Shown here: in pieces, positions 6,523-9,072 of the stretch | How positions within the stretch are numbered: the first letter of the stretch is position 1 | Layout: every line of letters begins with the position of its first letter | Assembly: GCA_031276985.1 (NCBI GenBank) | Contig: JAISMA010000033.1 | Span: 1-9,072, forward strand | DNA from: Helicobacteraceae bacterium | GTDB lineage: Bacteria; Campylobacterota; Campylobacteria; Campylobacterales; SZUA-545 | DNA: 9,072 nt | Direction of reading: 5' to 3' | Made by a program: the position numbers and the translations under genes | Notes under the pieces: generated by a model | What the model saw: the letters and a program-made list of their open reading frames with translations, nothing else | Databases searched by the model: none | What the model was told of the DNA's origin: nothing

Positions 6523-7500
6523 ATGTTCAAGCGTTTTAGAAGACTGCGCTCAAGCGCCGCTATGCACGATCTGACGACCCAGACGCGCCTAAGCAAAGAC
6601 GATCTGATCTATCCGCTTTTCGCGGTTTTTGGCGAGGGCGTCCGAAACGAGATCGCCTCCATGCCAAACGTTTTTCAGCTCTCAATCGACGAACTTGTCA
6701 AAGAGGCGCGATCGGCGCAAAGCGCGGGAATCAAAGCGATAATGCTGTTTGGTATCCCGAACGTAAAAGACGCGATAGGCTCGGACGCGCTAAGCGATCG
6801 CGGCATTATCGCCGAAGCGACCAAAGCGCTCAAAAAAGCCGCGCCCGATCTGCTCGTTTTCACCGATCTGTGCTTTTGCGAATACACCGATCACGGACAT
6901 TGCGGCGTTCTTGACAAGCAAGGCCGCGTGGACAACGACGCGACGCTTGAAAACCTAGCCAAACAGGCGCTAATTCACGCCAAAGCGGGTAGCGACTGCG
7001 TTTGTCCAAGCGGTATGATGGACGGCATGGTCGGCGCGATTCGCGCGGCGCTAGACGAAAACGGATTTGAAAATTTGCCCATTCTTAGCTATTCGACGAA
7101 ATTTGCCAGCGCATATTATGGACCTTTCCGCGACGCGGCGCAATCGGCGCCCAGCTTTGGCGATCGGCGCGGCTACCAGATGAATCCCGCGAACGCGCGC
7201 GAGGCGATCGCCGAAAGTTTGGAAGACGAGGCGCAGGGCGCGGATATGCTAATGATCAAACCAGCGCTCGCCTATCTCGACATTACGCGGACGTTGCGCG
7301 ATCAAACCAATCTGCCGATCGCCGTCTATAACGTGAGCGGCGAATACGCTATGCTTAAAGCGGCGCAAAAATTGGGGCTGATTGATTACGATCGCGCTCT
7401 TATGGAGACGATGATCGCCTTCAAGCGCGCGGGCGCGGATATGATTATCACCTATCACGCCAAAGAGGTTTGCGATCTGCTGGATAGGAGCGGACAATGA
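6523..7500 (+). CDS. hemB: Delta-aminolevulinic acid dehydratase (porphobilinogen synthase)
   Basis: A 325-residue cytoplasmic enzyme joining two 5-aminolevulinate molecules into porphobilinogen in heme synthesis; the length is normal for the family. Seen: the N-terminal RFRRLRSS and the early LIYPLF motif; the zinc site CFCEYTDHGHC with C117, C119 and C127, marking the zinc-dependent class rather than the Asp-rich magnesium class; the first active-site lysine K193 in YSTKFASAYYGPFRDA; the Schiff-base lysine K246 in MLMIKPALAYLDI; and the conserved YNVSGEY segment. The start is preceded by a good ribosome site, with a likely promoter in the 94-nt spacer shared with the divergent DUF4177-like gene. 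Its stop overlaps the argF start (ATGA, 7497-7500), so the two are co-translated. Base composition is richer in G+C than in the M48 array, as expected for a core gene. No damage is seen. Confidence 0.97.
   Translation: MFKRFRRLRSSAAMHDLTTQTRLSKDDLIYPLFAVFGEGVRNEIASMPNVFQLSIDELVKEARSAQSAGIKAIMLFGIPNVKDAIGSDALSDRGIIAEATKALKKAAPDLLVFTDLCFCEYTDHGHCGVLDKQGRVDNDATLENLAKQALIHAKAGSDCVCPSGMMDGMVGAIRAALDENGFENLPILSYSTKFASAYYGPFRDAAQSAPSFGDRRGYQMNPANAREAIAESLEDEAQGADMLMIKPALAYLDITRTLRDQTNLPIAVYNVSGEYAMLKAAQKLGLIDYDRALMETMIAFKRAGADMIITYHAKEVCDLLDRSGQ
7486..7490 (+). promoter_or_regulatory. Ribosome binding site of argF inside hemB
   Basis: AGGAG ends 6 nt before the overlapping ATG at 7497. This supports that start and reinitiation after the hemB stop. 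Confidence 0.7.
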
Positions 7501-8429
7501 GACATTTTTTGAGCCTGAAAGATTACGAAAAGAGCGAAATTCTGGAGATTTTAAGCCTAGCGCGCGATATTAAGCGCGATCTAAAGGCAAATAAATCAAC
7601 GCGGCCGCTTGCGGGCAAAAGTTTGGCGATGATCTTTGAAAAAAGCTCGACGCGCACTAGGGTGAGTTTTGAAGTCGGCGCGGCGCAGCTTGGAATGCGC
7701 CCGATATTTTTGTCCTCCCGCGACATTCAGTTAGGGCGCGGAGAGCCGATGAAAGACACGGCGCGGGTTATAAGCAGAATGGTCGATATGGTGATGATTC
7801 GCACCTTCGCGCACAGCCGTTTGGAAGAGTTCGCCGCGTATTCAAGCGCGCCCGTCATCAACGGGCTTAGCGACGATTTTCACCCCGCGCAACTAATGGC
7901 GGATTATATGACCATGCGGGAGCTAGGTTGCGGCGATCGCCCGATTGTGGCGTGGGTTGGCGACGGCAACAATATGGCAAACAGCTGGCTTATGCTTGCT
8001 TCCAAAATGGGTTTTGAGCTTCGAGTCGCCGCGCCGAAGGGCTACGAGATCGCGCAAAAATGGGTTGAGTTAGCCAAAGATTTCGCGCTTAAAAGCGGCG
8101 CGAAGCTCTATTTTTACAACGATCCGATCAAAGCCGTACAAGACGCAAACGTCGTTGCGACGGACGTTTGGACAAGTATGGGGCGCGAAGAGGAGAACGA
8201 AAAACGGCTTAAAGATTTTGGCGGTTTTGGCGTTACAAGCGAGCTTATGTCTCGCGCCGATCGCAAAGCGATTTTGCTGCATTGTTTGCCCGCTCATCGC
8301 GGCGAGGAGATAACCGACGAAGCGTTTGAATCGCATGCGGATTCGATATTTTTGGAAGCGGAAAATAGACTGCACGCGCAAAAAGGCGTTATGGTTTGGT
8401 TGAGCGACGCGCAAAAACGCCAATCTTAA
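7497..8429 (+). CDS. argF: Ornithine carbamoyltransferase
   Basis: A 310-residue cytoplasmic enzyme that makes citrulline from ornithine and carbamoyl phosphate in arginine synthesis. The length fits the short bacterial anabolic form. Carbamoyl-phosphate binding residues are seen as SSTRTR (S51-R55 core) and the HPAQ motif at 129-132. The second domain has VAWVGDGNNMANSW, DVWTSMG near 224-229, and the ornithine-binding HCLPAHRGEE beginning at H262. The DGNNMANSW and SMG motifs point to ornithine rather than aspartate as second substrate, separating it from aspartate carbamoyltransferase. The start overlaps the hemB stop by 4 nt and has an AGGAG site. The hemB-argF order is one I recall from Campylobacter; the two pathways are unrelated, so the pairing is likely a conserved expression unit only. 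No arginine-repressor box was recognised. Confidence 0.97.
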   Translation: MRHFLSLKDYEKSEILEILSLARDIKRDLKANKSTRPLAGKSLAMIFEKSSTRTRVSFEVGAAQLGMRPIFLSSRDIQLGRGEPMKDTARVISRMVDMVMIRTFAHSRLEEFAAYSSAPVINGLSDDFHPAQLMADYMTMRELGCGDRPIVAWVGDGNNMANSWLMLASKMGFELRVAAPKGYEIAQKWVELAKDFALKSGAKLYFYNDPIKAVQDANVVATDVWTSMGREEENEKRLKDFGGFGVTSELMSRADRKAILLHCLPAHRGEEITDEAFESHADSIFLEAENRLHAQKGVMVWLSDAQKRQS

Positions 8430-8444
8430 ATAACGCGGCGCTAA

Positions 8445-8450
8445 AAGGAG
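8445..8450 (+). promoter_or_regulatory. Ribosome binding site of the Sel1-repeat gene
   Basis: AAGGAG lies 8 nt before the ATG at 8459, in the 29-nt gap after argF. No promoter or terminator is evident in this gap, so read-through from hemB-argF is possible. Confidence 0.75.
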
Positions 8451-8458
8451 TTCGCGTA

Positions 8459-9072
8459 ATGAAACGCGCAATACTAACGCTATCGCTTATCGCGTTGTCG
8501 TCAAGTCGTTTGTTTGCTGCCGATCCTATGTTACAAGAGTATTCCGAAGCTCTAGCGTTAGAGCGCGAAGCCGAAAAAGGCGATAAAGAAGCGGCGCTCA
8601 AACTAGGCAGATTTTACGATAGCAATCTATCAAACGAAGCAAAAGCTATCCATTGGTTCTCTAAGCGTTGCGGTCGTTGGAATAGCAAATGCGCTTTCGA
8701 TATTGGAAGGATTTATCAACTTGATTCAAATTACGTTAAAGCTAAATTCTGGTTTGAAAAAGCCTACAAAATGGGAAGCGCCGACGGAGCTTTTATGACG
8801 GGCGTCGTTATAAGCGAATATGAATCTGACGAAGAAACCGCCATGAAATGGTATGAGATCGCTCACAAAATGGGTTCAAAAGACGCTGGGATTGAGATTG
8901 GGTTTATTTACTATGGACTGTATGACGATCTTGAAAAAGCGGCGGAGTGGTACGAAAAATCATATAAGCTCGGCAATCTCAAAGCGGTTATAAAATTAGG
9001 AATGCTTTATCGAGACGATATCAAAGATTACAAAAAAGCGCTTGAATGGTTTATGATCGCCTATAAAAACAA
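8459..9072 (+). CDS. Secreted Sel1-like repeat protein (3' end outside window)
   Basis: The frame is open to the window edge; 204 complete codons are visible. Residues 1-21 form a classical signal peptide (MKRAILTLSLIALSS...LFAA, likely cleavage around A20/A21), so the protein is exported, presumably to the periplasm. From about residue 35 it consists of Sel1/TPR-like helical pairs. Successive anchor tryptophans are at W66, W98, W131, W164 and W197, a spacing of 32-33 residues, in motifs such as KFWFEKAYKMGSADGAF and EWYEKSYKLGNLKAV. One unit carries two cysteines, C71 and C78, at the place where Helicobacter cysteine-rich Sel1 proteins have their disulfide. Such proteins serve as interaction scaffolds; the partner is unknown. 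Codon use is more AT-rich than in argF. It could be the third gene of the hemB-argF unit or have its own expression. Confidence 0.88.
   Translation, partial: MKRAILTLSLIALSSSRLFAADPMLQEYSEALALEREAEKGDKEAALKLGRFYDSNLSNEAKAIHWFSKRCGRWNSKCAFDIGRIYQLDSNYVKAKFWFEKAYKMGSADGAFMTGVVISEYESDEETAMKWYEIAHKMGSKDAGIEIGFIYYGLYDDLEKAAEWYEKSYKLGNLKAVIKLGMLYRDDIKDYKKALEWFMIAYKN

Noticed and set aside
8070..8471. 133-codon minus-strand frame opposite argF
   Set aside because: It lies opposite the intact, motif-bearing 3' half of argF and runs over its stop and the next ribosome site; an open antisense frame is common in G+C-rich coding DNA.

Overview
The window looks like a chromosomal segment of a Campylobacterota (epsilonproteobacterial) genome. 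The clues are a hemB-argF pair with a 4-nt stop/start overlap (an order I recall from Campylobacter), A-rich spacers with strong AAGGA-type ribosome sites, and a DUF4177-like/small membrane protein pair of a kind I associate with that phylum. The assignment to phylum is an inference from gene content; genus cannot be told.

Left part (2-5971, + strand): the last 38 codons of a LemA-family gene run by a 4-nt overlap into three consecutive full-length paralogues of a LemA-associated M48 membrane zinc metallopeptidase (641, 667 and 642 aa). The three paralogues are joined to each other by 1-nt TAATG overlaps. Each has an N-terminal signature MNFRE, two N-terminal membrane segments, an HExxH site, two further membrane segments, a third-ligand motif, a variable linker, and a 247-residue C-terminal region whose two acidic DG-type loops resemble a TerB-like fold. 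The C-terminal 247 residues are the same length in all three and very similar (about 92% identical between copies 1 and 2 by my hand count, about 80% to copy 3), while the membrane and linker parts have diverged. Copy 3 carries Asp in place of the usual third zinc ligand Glu. This array is the most unusual object in the window.

Middle (5972-6522): two small minus-strand genes, a DUF4177-like protein and a two-helix membrane protein, overlap by 4 nt. They converge on the M48 array and diverge from hemB across a 94-nt AT-rich promoter region.

Right part (6523-9072, + strand): hemB (delta-aminolevulinic acid dehydratase, zinc-cysteine type) overlaps argF (ornithine carbamoyltransferase) by 4 nt. 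After 29 nt comes a secreted Sel1-repeat protein that runs off the window end. hemB and argF are visibly richer in G+C than the M48 array and the Sel1 gene. No tRNA, rRNA, CRISPR, insertion sequence or convincing terminator was seen. No spacer exceeds 300 bases.
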